A stretch of DNA of 64,000 bases. Origin: WRMS01 sp038562165 (lineage in GTDB: Bacteria; Bacillota; Peptococcia; DRI-13; UBA5745). Location of the stretch: assembly GCA_038562165.1 (NCBI GenBank), contig JBCFAO010000003.1, forward strand, positions 1 through 64,000, given 5' to 3'. The notes beneath the pieces are model-generated. The model saw only the letters and a program-made list of their open reading frames with translations. It ran no database searches and was not told where the DNA came from. Below are positions 50,261-59,114 of this stretch, piece by piece. Position 1 is the first letter of the stretch, and the number at the start of each line of letters is the position of its first letter. The position numbers and the translations under genes were made by a program.

Positions 50261-53200
50261 TCAGATCGCCACAGGCGCGCCCTCTCCATAGGCACTTATC
50301 CTGCTGCCCTTTATGGTTTTGCGGACCACAATCTGCCGGTCAATCCGCTCCTTCAGCTCACTGACGTGAGAGATGATGCCCACCAGACGGTTGCCTGCCG
50401 CCAGCCCGGCCAGGGTCTGGATCGCTTGCTCCAGGGATTCGCCATCCAGAGCGCCAAAGCCTTCGTCAATAAATAGCGTATCAATCTCCACACCGCCGGC
50501 ATAGCTTTGGATCACATCGGACAGCCCCAAAGCCAGGGCCAGGGAGGCCTTAAAGGCTTCACCGCCGGACAGGGATTTGACGGGCCGGATCCGGCCGGTA
50601 TAATGATCCAGCACATCAATTTCCAGTCCGGCCTGGGAACGCAAATCCGCTCCCTCTTGCCGGCGCAGCAATTCAAACCGGCCATTGGTCATGATTTTTA
50701 ACCGCTTGTTGGCTTCAATAAGAATTTGATTAAAATAGGAGGCCTGTACATATTGTTCAAAGGCCAGCTTCTGTTTGCCCGGCAATTCGCCGCCGGCCGT
50801 TTTTGAAAGATTGCTGAGCAGCAAATACTCCTGTTGATAGAGAGCTGCTTCCCGGATTGCTTTAGCGAGGGCCAGGGCAACTGGCTCATTGGTCCCCAAC
50901 CGTACCGCCACCATGCCACCGGCTTCTTCCGCCTGGCTTTTTTCCTGTTCCAGCCTTTGTCTGACGGCTTCGAGCTCTTCCGTATCTTGCATTTGCTTAT
51001 TCGCCGTTCCTTCCTTCAGCCTTTGCAGATCCTGTTCCACGGTGCGAACCGCCTGCCGGTATTGGTCGATGCGGTCTTTTAACTCCCTGATTTCTGTTTC
51101 TGATTTTAATGCCCTATGGTAAGCCTCTTCATCGGCAAGTCCCGCTTCATCGGCAAAACCCTCTTGGGAGAGCTTCGCCGTATAAGCTGCCAAGGCTTGA
51201 TCTTTGCTCTGGGTCGTATTCGTTAGCCTTGTTCTCTGATCACTGAGCAAAGTCTGGTTGCTTTCCAGCTTGCTTTTAAGCTCCTGATAGGCTTCTTCCG
51301 CTTGCCGGAAAGCTTTTTTCAACGAATTTAACTGCTCTGTCCAGGCTTCTATAGATACCAATGCTTGCCGGCGGTTCTCGTACTCCAGAGAGGATTTCAG
51401 CGCTTTCAGTTCTCCCGCCTTGGCGGCAATGGCTGAGATAATACCGCTGTACTGCTGCTCTTGCCGGGCCATCCCTTCCTCCGCCTCCTGCAGAGAACTT
51501 TCTAAAAGGTTCAGGGTTTCTTTACCCTGCTTTTTGCGGGCAAGCCGCTCTTTTAGCCGGGGTTGGCGGCGGCTGTGGTCCTCCTGCTTTTCTGCCCATG
51601 CTGCCAACGCCGATTCAATTAAAGCGGCAATGTCCTGCCCTCCGGCAATCGTCTCAAGGCCCTGAGGTCCATTCTGCTCAATACCAGGAAAGCAGGCTGC
51701 CGCAGCACGGCCAAGCTGCTCCTGGGCCACCTTGATTTCCGCCAGCTTTGCCGCCGACTGCCGGCTGGCCTCTTCCATCCTTTGCCGGGTTAAATCGGCT
51801 TTTTCTTTTAATTGCCTCAGTTCCGCCTCGCTGGGAGCCCGGACGTCGGGCCGGGCTTTGGCCGGATGAGCCGTAGAGCCGCAGACAGGGCAAGGCTGCC
51901 CTTCTTCCAAGGCTGCCGCCAATATACCTGCCTGTCCCCGGAAAAAAGCCCCTTCCTTCTCAAGATAAATTTCATTATCCAACCGGAACTTCTCTTGTGC
52001 GTCAAGAAACTGCTGCTGCAGTATAGCCCCTTCCTCTTGCCATCGGCGGAGCCGGAATAAGGCGGCTTGCAGGTTCAGAAGCCCCGCTTGGTCAGCCTGC
52101 AATTGCCGGCCTTCCTGCTCACCGGCAGCCATTGCTACCTCCGCTTCTGCAAGGCCTTCCAATTCTTTATTAAGAAGGCTCTTTTGCTCTGCAAGCTCAG
52201 CCTTTTGCCGGCGCAGCTTCGCCAAAGCCGCTGCGGCCTCTTCTTGCTGCTTGGCCAGCCGGGCCAGCTCACTTTCGAGGATCTGAGAAGCATCATACTG
52301 AGGCAGCAGGTTGGTTAGCCGTTCAATAGCGACAGCCAGCTTTTCCCGCTGAGGCTCTCTTGCTTGCTCAGCTTCCCAAGCGGCTTTTACCCCCTCCATA
52401 TCTTTAATCTGCGCCCTGATTTCCCTATCCAGGGCCGTGATGCTCCGGGCCAGCTTCTCTTCCTCTGCCTGCTCCCGCAAATAGGCGGTCTCCAGAGGCA
52501 AAATCGTATATAGAGCCGTTTCTGCATCCTGCAGCATCTTCTTTTGGTTATTGTGTTCTTCCTGCCCCCGGGCCAGCAGCTTCTGTTTCTCTTGCGCCGC
52601 CGCCAGATCGGCAAAGGCTTGATTGATATATTGAGCCTGGGCAATCAGGGCAATCTGCCCGGCCAGTTTACTGTCCAGCTCACTGCCTTGTTGTTTTAAA
52701 CTGCGCCGCAGCTTTGTATCCGCCGTGATCAACGCCTGCAACTCCCTTAAAACGTCTTCGGCATTATGGATGCCGGCTCCCCTTATCTTGGCAGCCAGTT
52801 CCCCTCCCTGCTCACCTTGCGGACAGGCAATACCGGAGATATATTGGAGGATGCTCTGTTCAAGGCCCTCACAGCGCTTTTTCCCCTCCCGCTCCCGGTC
52901 CTTTAATAACCGCTGCACAGTCTGGTAGAGATCGGTATTGAATACCCGCCGAAAAATCTCCCCCCGCTCCTTGCTGTCCGCCAATAAAAGCTGGAGAAAT
53001 TCTCCCTGGGCAATCATGGCGATTTGCTTAAACTGGCGGTAATTGATGCCTAAAAGCTCTATGACTTTGGCCGTAACCTCCCGGTAGCCGGTAATAACAC
53101 CGCCGTCCGGCAGCTGCAATGTAGCGTCGGCATTTTCCGTGGTTACGCCGCCGCCGCTCTTTTTGGGCCGTTCATAGCGGGGATTGCGCAGGATGAAATA

Positions 53201-53467
53201 GGTCTTATTTTTATGCAGAAAGGTCAGCTCGACATAAGTTTTCGTGTTGGCCTCCGCAAAATCGCTGCGCAGGGTATCGGCCGTCCTGGTGCTGCCGCTG
53301 GCCTCGCCGAATAAGGCAAAGGCAATAGCATCAAAGATGGTGGTTTTGCCTGCTCCGGTATCGCCGGTGATCAGAAACAAGCCTCTGCCCCCAAAAGAGG
53401 CCAGGTCCAGCTCCGTCCTGCCGGCATAGGGGCAGAAAGCGCTGACTGCTATTTTTACCGGTTTCAT
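50261..53467 (-). CDS. sbcC: Exonuclease subunit SbcC (Rad50-like ATPase)
   Basis: 1068 residues. N-terminal Walker A ITGDTGAGKTTIFDAIAFA, Q-loop region MIAQGEFLQLLLADSKERGE, two long coiled-coil arms around the zinc hook CPVCGS (about residue 527), and C-terminal signature SLSGGEAFKASLALALGLSD with Walker B TLFIDEGFGALD. With SbcD it cleaves hairpins and long palindromes, which is relevant in a genome so rich in palindromic repeats. Start overlaps the sbcD stop by 4 bases. Confidence 0.96.
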   Translation of the reverse strand: MKPVKIAVSAFCPYAGRTELDLASFGGRGLFLITGDTGAGKTTIFDAIAFALFGEASGSTRTADTLRSDFAEANTKTYVELTFLHKNKTYFILRNPRYERPKKSGGGVTTENADATLQLPDGGVITGYREVTAKVIELLGINYRQFKQIAMIAQGEFLQLLLADSKERGEIFRRVFNTDLYQTVQRLLKDREREGKKRCEGLEQSILQYISGIACPQGEQGGELAAKIRGAGIHNAEDVLRELQALITADTKLRRSLKQQGSELDSKLAGQIALIAQAQYINQAFADLAAAQEKQKLLARGQEEHNNQKKMLQDAETALYTILPLETAYLREQAEEEKLARSITALDREIRAQIKDMEGVKAAWEAEQAREPQREKLAVAIERLTNLLPQYDASQILESELARLAKQQEEAAAALAKLRRQKAELAEQKSLLNKELEGLAEAEVAMAAGEQEGRQLQADQAGLLNLQAALFRLRRWQEEGAILQQQFLDAQEKFRLDNEIYLEKEGAFFRGQAGILAAALEEGQPCPVCGSTAHPAKARPDVRAPSEAELRQLKEKADLTRQRMEEASRQSAAKLAEIKVAQEQLGRAAAACFPGIEQNGPQGLETIAGGQDIAALIESALAAWAEKQEDHSRRQPRLKERLARKKQGKETLNLLESSLQEAEEGMARQEQQYSGIISAIAAKAGELKALKSSLEYENRRQALVSIEAWTEQLNSLKKAFRQAEEAYQELKSKLESNQTLLSDQRTRLTNTTQSKDQALAAYTAKLSQEGFADEAGLADEEAYHRALKSETEIRELKDRIDQYRQAVRTVEQDLQRLKEGTANKQMQDTEELEAVRQRLEQEKSQAEEAGGMVAVRLGTNEPVALALAKAIREAALYQQEYLLLSNLSKTAGGELPGKQKLAFEQYVQASYFNQILIEANKRLKIMTNGRFELLRRQEGADLRSQAGLEIDVLDHYTGRIRPVKSLSGGEAFKASLALALGLSDVIQSYAGGVEIDTLFIDEGFGALDGESLEQAIQTLAGLAAGNRLVGIISHVSELKERIDRQIVVRKTIKGSRISAYGEGAPVAI

Positions 53468-54675
53468 GCTTCGCCGCCTCCCGCCTCTTCAAAAATCCGC
53501 TCCATCACTTGGATTTGTTCCGCGGTCAACTGGTTATTGTTTTGCAGACAATAAAAAGCGGCAAACAAATCCATGGGGCTTTGGGCCGCCGCCTCAGCGG
53601 CAGAACCGCCGGCTAAGAAAGCAGCTTGTCCCCGGCGGCTATTTTCAAAATCCAGTATCATCAAATTAGTATAAACCTCACGCAACCGGCCGATGGCGTC
53701 ATAAATCTCCGCCTCATCCGTCAAGGTAACATGGATATAATCCGCCGCAGCCTCCCCCTCTTCCCGGCCGATGCGCAGCAGTTCAGCAATGGGCCCTTTA
53801 ATCTCCCGCAGATCACGGAGAGGAACAAGGGGCCGTTGGTTGACGGTAAGCTGGCCTTTGGGTCCCAGCTCCAAAATCGTGGCTGTCTTTTGGTGCCGGG
53901 CTTCGGAAAAAGAGTATTTCAGCGGTGAGCCGGCATAGCGTACACCAGGCCGCCCAATGGACTGGGGCCGGTGCAGATGGCCCAGGGCAACGTAATCGAA
54001 AGGGTCAAAGGCCGATACATCCACATGGTCCAGGCCGCCCACCGACAGGGTCTCCGAGTCGGATTGCTGAGGCTGCTGGCTGCCGTTCACCACAAACTGA
54101 TGGGCCAGCAAAATATTGCGCTCCGCCGTATCGATGGCTGCGGCGGCAACAACTGCCCGCAGGGCCTCATCGTAAGAATTTATTGGCGGCGCCTCAGGCA
54201 AATCTCCGGGTAAATCTCCGGGCAAGTCCCCGAGTAAGTCCCTTGATTCTTCAAAAAACGGCCTCACCATGGCCGGCTTCAAAAAGGGCAGCAGATAAAT
54301 ATTGACGGCGCCATAGTCATCCTCCAGCTCCGCCTTTTGCAGCACTCCGTCAAAAACGCCGGCAATGTGAAGCCCGTTTTTCGCCAAGAGCCGGCTGCCA
54401 AAGCTTAAGCGCTGGGGAGAATCGTGGTTGCCGCTGATCATGAAAACCGGTTGTCCCAGAGCCGTCAAGGCCGTCAAAAACCAATCAAGGAGCTCTACGG
54501 CTTCAACAGTAGGCTGGCTTTTATCATAGACATCACCGGCAATCAGGACCCCGTCAGGCTTTTCCTCAACCGTTATCCCCAATATCTGCTCCAGGATGTA
54601 TTTCTGATCTTCAAGCATATTGAATTCGTTGATGCGCTTACCGATATGGAGATCGGCAATATGGAGCAGCTTCAT
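53464..54675 (-). CDS. sbcD: Exonuclease subunit SbcD (Mre11-like nuclease)
   Basis: 403 residues. Metallophosphoesterase motifs MKLLHIADLHIGKRI, LIAGDVYDKSQPT, ISGNHDSPQRLSFG, and later LAHQFVVNG and ALGHLHRPQ. Between nuclease motifs is an expansion with three tandem GDLP units (about residues 160-175, 12-bp DNA repeat near 54200-54240). The ATG at 54675 was chosen at the conserved N-terminus; the long upstream frame is not coding. Confidence 0.95.
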   Translation of the reverse strand: MKLLHIADLHIGKRINEFNMLEDQKYILEQILGITVEEKPDGVLIAGDVYDKSQPTVEAVELLDWFLTALTALGQPVFMISGNHDSPQRLSFGSRLLAKNGLHIAGVFDGVLQKAELEDDYGAVNIYLLPFLKPAMVRPFFEESRDLLGDLPGDLPGDLPEAPPINSYDEALRAVVAAAAIDTAERNILLAHQFVVNGSQQPQQSDSETLSVGGLDHVDVSAFDPFDYVALGHLHRPQSIGRPGVRYAGSPLKYSFSEARHQKTATILELGPKGQLTVNQRPLVPLRDLREIKGPIAELLRIGREEGEAAADYIHVTLTDEAEIYDAIGRLREVYTNLMILDFENSRRGQAAFLAGGSAAEAAAQSPMDLFAAFYCLQNNNQLTAEQIQVMERIFEEAGGGEA

Positions 54676-54817
54676 CCTATATTCCCCCGGATTACGATTA
54701 TTTTGGCAATTCATTCTATAACGCATTGCCGCTATCCCGATTTTAGCACATAACGGGGTTGAATAAAATGCTGCTCTGCTGTATTGTTGCATATAAGGAA
54801 GGATGTGGTAAGAAAGC

Positions 54818-55720
54818 ATGCTGAAGAAAACCATGGCTGCAATGATCTTTGCTTTGGCAATTTTATTGATGTTTCCTCTTGCGGCCCGGGCCGATATGGG
54901 GCCGAAGCCCTCCGTCGTCATTGATTTTGCAGGTTTGGCAGGAGAACATTATTACGCCACTCTGCTTTCTCCTACAAGTTCTACTGGCCCCCATTCGGCT
55001 CTGAGCCGCAGCGGGGACGGATACACCCGCTATCAGGAGGGGGATGAGGACTACCATATCTTCCTGAAATTTGCGGAATATCAGGATGAAGACGGCTTTT
55101 ACTTTCTTCAATTCTTTCAGGATTGCTCCCAAAGCCAGCAGTTTCGTTGGACCTATTACCCGCCTCAGGAATTCAAAATTCTCCTCTATGTTCCCGAAAG
55201 AGATCAATTCCTTGTCAGCGGCGAAATTTATCAGCGCTATGCCTTTGACAGCTATTTTACCGCAGATGTTTCTCCCGGGGACCCGGCCGGCTCGTTCCAG
55301 GGAGAGGCCGCTGCTATTACTGCAATAAAATCCTACGATTATACGGACGAAACCCTGTCGCTATTGGCCCGTATTCTGCTGACTATGGCCATTGAGCTGG
55401 CAATCGCCCTGATCTTTGGTTTCCGGGAGAAGAGGCTATTCCGCTTTATTATTCTTGTTAACGCAGTGACGCAAATCGGGCTTAATTTGACCCTTAACCT
55501 CATCAATTACTATTCTGGCCATATGATGTTTGCCATTTCTTACCTTCCTTTAGAAATTGCCGTATTTATTGCGGAAGGGCTGCTATATAACCGGTATCTG
55601 CCAAGGTACAGTAAAGAAGAGATTGCCCCTTGGAGGCCCTGGACCTACGCCCTGGCCGCCAATGCCGCTTCTTACGCTTTAGGCTTAGCCTTAGCTCACT
55701 GGATACCCGGCATTTTTTGA
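54818..55720 (+). CDS. Membrane protein with signal peptide, unknown family
   Basis: 300 residues. Signal peptide with likely cleavage after ARA (residue 25), followed by DMGPKPSVVIDFAGL, an extracellular domain to about residue 180, then four hydrophobic helices (about 188-300). The DMGPKP opening recurs in uncharacterised Bacillota membrane proteins as far as I recall. AAGGAAGG is upstream, though rather far (about 14 bases). Function unknown. Confidence 0.7.
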   Translation: MLKKTMAAMIFALAILLMFPLAARADMGPKPSVVIDFAGLAGEHYYATLLSPTSSTGPHSALSRSGDGYTRYQEGDEDYHIFLKFAEYQDEDGFYFLQFFQDCSQSQQFRWTYYPPQEFKILLYVPERDQFLVSGEIYQRYAFDSYFTADVSPGDPAGSFQGEAAAITAIKSYDYTDETLSLLARILLTMAIELAIALIFGFREKRLFRFIILVNAVTQIGLNLTLNLINYYSGHMMFAISYLPLEIAVFIAEGLLYNRYLPRYSKEEIAPWRPWTYALAANAASYALGLALAHWIPGIF

Positions 55721-55769
55721 TAAGCCCATTGCCATCGGCCCATAAGAACATTACAGGAGGCGATTACCC

Positions 55770-56239
55770 ATGCAACACCGAATGAAGACTCATATGCTGA
55801 CAAAGGAGGCCATGGATCAACTACTGGTCCGCAGCGCCACCGGCAGCCTTTCTACGCTGAACAGCGACGGCTCCCCTTACGTTATCCCGGTGCACTACCT
55901 TTACCATAACGGCGCCATTTATATCCATGGCCTGCCTAAAGGGCAAAAACTGGACAACATCAAAGCCGATTCCCGGGTAAGTATGGCCATTTATGAAATG
56001 GAGGGGCTGCTCCTTGACCCCGAGGGCAAGCCCTGCGACACAAACACGAAATACCAAAGCGTCATCTTCTCCGGCAAAGCCGCTTTATTGGAAGACGTTG
56101 AACAAGAGCTATTCTCTCGGAGATCGTCAAAAAATATACACCCCATCTGGCCGCCGCCCCCTTGCCGGAAAACATGGTTAAGGGAACGGCGGTCATTGAG
56201 GTGCAAATCCTTGATATGACGGGAAAATATTACGATTGA
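55770..56239 (+). pseudogene. PPOX-fold (NimA-like) flavoprotein gene with a 3' frameshift
   Basis: The first 115 residues match pyridoxamine-phosphate-oxidase-like proteins of the NimA group (GSLSTLNSDGSPYVIPVHYL, YIHGLPKGQKLDNIKAD, VIFSGKAALLEDVEQE). After about 56112 the original frame turns to low-quality Pro/Arg sequence ending at 56219, while the shifted frame reads ILSEIVKKYTPHLAAAPLPE and NMVKGTAVIEVQILDMTGKY to a stop at 56239, the expected family end. A single-base loss near GAGCTATTCTC would explain it. RBS AGGAGG. Confidence 0.8.
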
Positions 56240-56246
56240 GGTGAAA

Positions 56247-56477
56247 ATGATGGACCTGGTATTATTAATTATTTCAGCCGCTGTTTCTTATTTTATTTTA
56301 TATCTGGTTGTCAAGGCTGCCGTAAAAAATGCCATTTTAGAGACAAGGGAGACAAGGCAGCCAGGATATAACCGGGATGAGCAAGATGGGGACGTCAGGC
56401 CAAAGATTAAGTGCTCGTCTTGCGGCGAAGAATATCCAAGGATTTATCCTCACTGTCCCTTTTGCGGCCATCAGTAG
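56247..56477 (+). CDS. Small membrane protein with C-terminal zinc ribbon
   Basis: About 76 residues. One N-terminal helix (LVLLIISAAVSYFILYLVV), a charged linker, and a zinc-ribbon-like end KCSSCGEEYPRIYPHCPFCG with two CxxC pairs. No recognised family. GAGGTG precedes the ATG; it begins 8 bases after the shifted-frame stop of the PPOX gene, so the two are probably cotranscribed. Confidence 0.65.
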   Translation: MMDLVLLIISAAVSYFILYLVVKAAVKNAILETRETRQPGYNRDEQDGDVRPKIKCSSCGEEYPRIYPHCPFCGHQ

Positions 56478-56496
56478 AAAATCATATTGTCTTAGA

Positions 56497-57000
56497 TTAA
56501 GTTCTAAAAATTGAGCCTATATCCCTGTCCAGGGTTTTTGAGGTCAGATTAATCAGCAGCTCCTCAACTGCCGAAAGGCTTGCTACGCAGCAAATGACGG
56601 CTGCCGTTATTCCTGCTCCGAAAGCATAGAACAGAAAAGGAAAACAAAACAAGATTATACCGGTGGCTTTATTGGCATAGGTATGCAAAAAAGCAAGCTG
56701 GCGGTACTTTGCCAGACCGGTAATGACCGAGGCCAAACGCACCCCGGCGATAACAAGGATCCAGCGGATAATGATCAAAGGAAGATTAATAATCGGGATG
56801 AAGACTACCAACACAACACCAATAAACAGCAAATCCGCAACGCTGTCGAATATCTGTCCGAATTTGCTGCAGGCGGCCATTTTTCTCGCCATATATCCGT
56901 CTAAAACATCACTGATTCCGCAAATCAGATAGAAGAAAAAGAACAGGGGTGAGAATGGTTTTATCACCAGCAAACCAACCGAGGCAAATATCCTGACCAT
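56497..57000 (-). CDS. CDP-alcohol phosphatidyltransferase family protein
   Basis: 167 residues from the first ATG. The family motif is complete: ISDVLDGYMARKMAACSKFG then QIFDSVADL (D-x2-D-G-x2-A-R-x8-G-x3-D-x3-D). Five or six helices. It would make a phospholipid or related lipid. The reading frame continues upstream through RKVPNYIT, the normal N-terminus of PgsA-like enzymes (RNIPNLIT), with GGGGGAGGGGGTGAG in front, but the codon at the expected start (57025-57027, minus strand) is ATC, not ATG. Confidence 0.85.
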   Translation of the reverse strand: MVRIFASVGLLVIKPFSPLFFFFYLICGISDVLDGYMARKMAACSKFGQIFDSVADLLFIGVVLVVFIPIINLPLIIIRWILVIAGVRLASVITGLAKYRQLAFLHTYANKATGIILFCFPFLFYAFGAGITAAVICCVASLSAVEELLINLTSKTLDRDIGSIFRT

Positions 57001-57165
57001 GGTGATGTAATTCGGAACTTTTCTGATAGTCTCACCCCCTCCCCCGCGGTAATTAATGCCGCATTATAAGACCTGAAAACGAATTAATCTTAATCGCAAT
57101 AACTTTGCTTTGTCAAGGGAATTGAGGCTGTCGCATTAGAGGCAACGGGGCGTTTTCATGCAAAA

Positions 57166-57367
57166 TGTGCAAAATTGCAGGTTTGTTGCCGTTAGCATTT
57201 GCTAACTGTGCAAAATTGCAGGTTTGTTACCCTTAAATCACTGCTTTGTAACAGATTTAGTCCGAAAATGGGGTGAAAACCCTATTTACAGGCCAAATAC
57301 GTTTTACAAACTTGCAATTTTGCCCCCTTTCAAGTACATGCCGGCTACAAACTTGCAATTTTGCACA
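57166..57367. repeat. Modular intergenic repeat, locus 5
   Basis: Forward modules at 57166-57186 and 57207-57227, reverse modules starting at 57306 and 57347 (41-bp steps). Spacer 57187-57206 ends in GCTAAC. The 78-bp centre is the best match to the inverted centre of locus 1. It lies between the CDP-alcohol transferase start and the stop of the binding-protein gene. Confidence 0.88.
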
Positions 57368-57400
57368 AACGAGGGTATTTGGTAGAGGCTGCGGAAAAAG

Positions 57401-59098
57401 TCACCTTAATTTCAGAGTAATTCCCGCCACATTGACCTGGGTTGGCACCCCGGCAAAGGAATATCCCGCGATTACATTGCTATTGTAAAGAACCAGCTCA
57501 TTTACATAGTTCACCGGGATCAGCACAGAATCCTTGTGAGCGGTTTCCAGGGCGGTGTGAAAGGCGGCGGCAATGTTTTCCTCCCCCACTAAGGCAGGGA
57601 TGCTGCCGATGAAGTCATAAGCGGCATCGTAACCCATGCTGGGCAGGGCTTTTGCCACCATGGGGTCCGTAGAAAAGGCAGGCTTGGTATAATCCATGTT
57701 GGGATTCATATTGGCCACGTAGGTGAAGGGATCGTAAAGAACGCCGTAGCTCTCATAGTAGGCCATTGAAAAGGCGCCGCCGCTGTAGATGTCGCTGAAA
57801 AAGGCCATAAGCTCCATGCCTGTCAGCTTGACGTCCATGCCCACTGTTTTCAGTGCGGCCTGAATGGCCAGAGCCGTTTTGTCATTGATGGTGTTGGAAA
57901 CATACTTTAATTCAGCTTCCAAAGCGGCACCATTCTTTTCGAGGACGCCATTGCCATCCTGGTCCCTCCAGCCGGCTTCGGCCAAAAGGGCTTTGGCTTT
58001 TTCCACGTTGTAGTCATAAGGCGTAACGGAAATATTGCAGTAAGGCAGGCTGGCATCCATAATCGTATCCGCAACGGTCCGGTGGCCGCCAAAGAGATTT
58101 TTCACTATGCCTTCTTTATCCAAGGCGTGATGCACCGCCTGCCGGACCCTCAGGTCATCGAAAGGCGCCGCCTCCGGATTAAGGGCTAAAAACTCCGTCA
58201 GGCTATGCTCTGCCGCCACAGTTCCGGCATATCCCTTGCTGCCCGCAAGGTTGTCGTATGTATCGTAGGAGATATTATCGGCGCCGACAATAATGTCAAC
58301 CTCACCGCTGCGCAAAGCCAGGGCCTTGGGCTCGTTTTCCTCAATCACTTTTACGGTGAACCCGTCCAGTTCAGGCAAAGGGCGGTTGTAATGGGGATTT
58401 CTGACGAAATTGTAGGAAAGGTCATTGTTGTTTTCACCGGCATACATATACGGGCCGGTACCATAGGTAGCGGTTTTCAAGGCCTCGGACATGGTGCCGT
58501 CTTCATTGAAGGCGGCGGCCGCCATGATTCCCCGGGGCATCACCATGGCCAGGTTCACCAGTGTGGCGTAATAGGGCTGGGCCAGATGGATCTCAAATTT
58601 ATAATCACTGAGGATAACAATATCTTCGATTAAGCTGTTCAGCGTACCGTAATTAGCCGCTGCCGCTCCCAGAATGGTGTTGAAATTCAGCAGATTCAGC
58701 TTTACAACCTGAGAAGTCAGCTCAGTTCCATCAGAAAACAATATGCCTTCCTCTAAAGAAAAAGTGTAGACAAGCCCGTCTTCCGAAAGGAACCATTCTT
58801 TGGCAAGGCCGGCAACAATTTCACCGTTTTCGTATCTCACCAGAGGCTCATAAAAATTCCCTACATAGAGGTAATAACTAAAGGAACTGCCCTGGTCAGG
58901 CCCATAGATGGAGGCAAAGCCCCCTACAAAATTATTGCTTTCCGCAATGGTAACGGTTTTCATTCCATCTGAAACGCCTGAAAAGCCTGAAGCGCCTGTA
59001 GGGGCGGAAGTTCCTGCCGGCTCAGAGGAAGAGCAAGCAGTCAAAGACAGAGTGAAAATCAGAAGTGCCATTAAAATTGAAAGAACCTTTTTATTCAT
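57401..59098 (-). CDS. Nickel/peptide-type ABC substrate-binding lipoprotein (SBP family 5)
   Basis: 565 residues. Lipoprotein signal MNKKVLSILMALLIFTLSLT followed by lipobox Cys, then a Ser/Gly/Ala-rich linker. SBP_5 features: YEPLVRYENGEIVAGLAKEW, LSEDGLVYTFSLEEGILFSD and RVRQAVHHALDKEGIV. The ATG at 59098 has AAAGGAG upstream; the longer frame is excluded. Last gene of a minus-strand importer operon with two permeases and two ATPases. Ligand could be a metal chelate (nickel, cobalt) or peptide. Confidence 0.92.
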   Translation of the reverse strand: MNKKVLSILMALLIFTLSLTACSSSEPAGTSAPTGASGFSGVSDGMKTVTIAESNNFVGGFASIYGPDQGSSFSYYLYVGNFYEPLVRYENGEIVAGLAKEWFLSEDGLVYTFSLEEGILFSDGTELTSQVVKLNLLNFNTILGAAAANYGTLNSLIEDIVILSDYKFEIHLAQPYYATLVNLAMVMPRGIMAAAAFNEDGTMSEALKTATYGTGPYMYAGENNNDLSYNFVRNPHYNRPLPELDGFTVKVIEENEPKALALRSGEVDIIVGADNISYDTYDNLAGSKGYAGTVAAEHSLTEFLALNPEAAPFDDLRVRQAVHHALDKEGIVKNLFGGHRTVADTIMDASLPYCNISVTPYDYNVEKAKALLAEAGWRDQDGNGVLEKNGAALEAELKYVSNTINDKTALAIQAALKTVGMDVKLTGMELMAFFSDIYSGGAFSMAYYESYGVLYDPFTYVANMNPNMDYTKPAFSTDPMVAKALPSMGYDAAYDFIGSIPALVGEENIAAAFHTALETAHKDSVLIPVNYVNELVLYNSNVIAGYSFAGVPTQVNVAGITLKLR

Positions 59099-59114
59099 CG
59101 TCTGTAATACTCCT

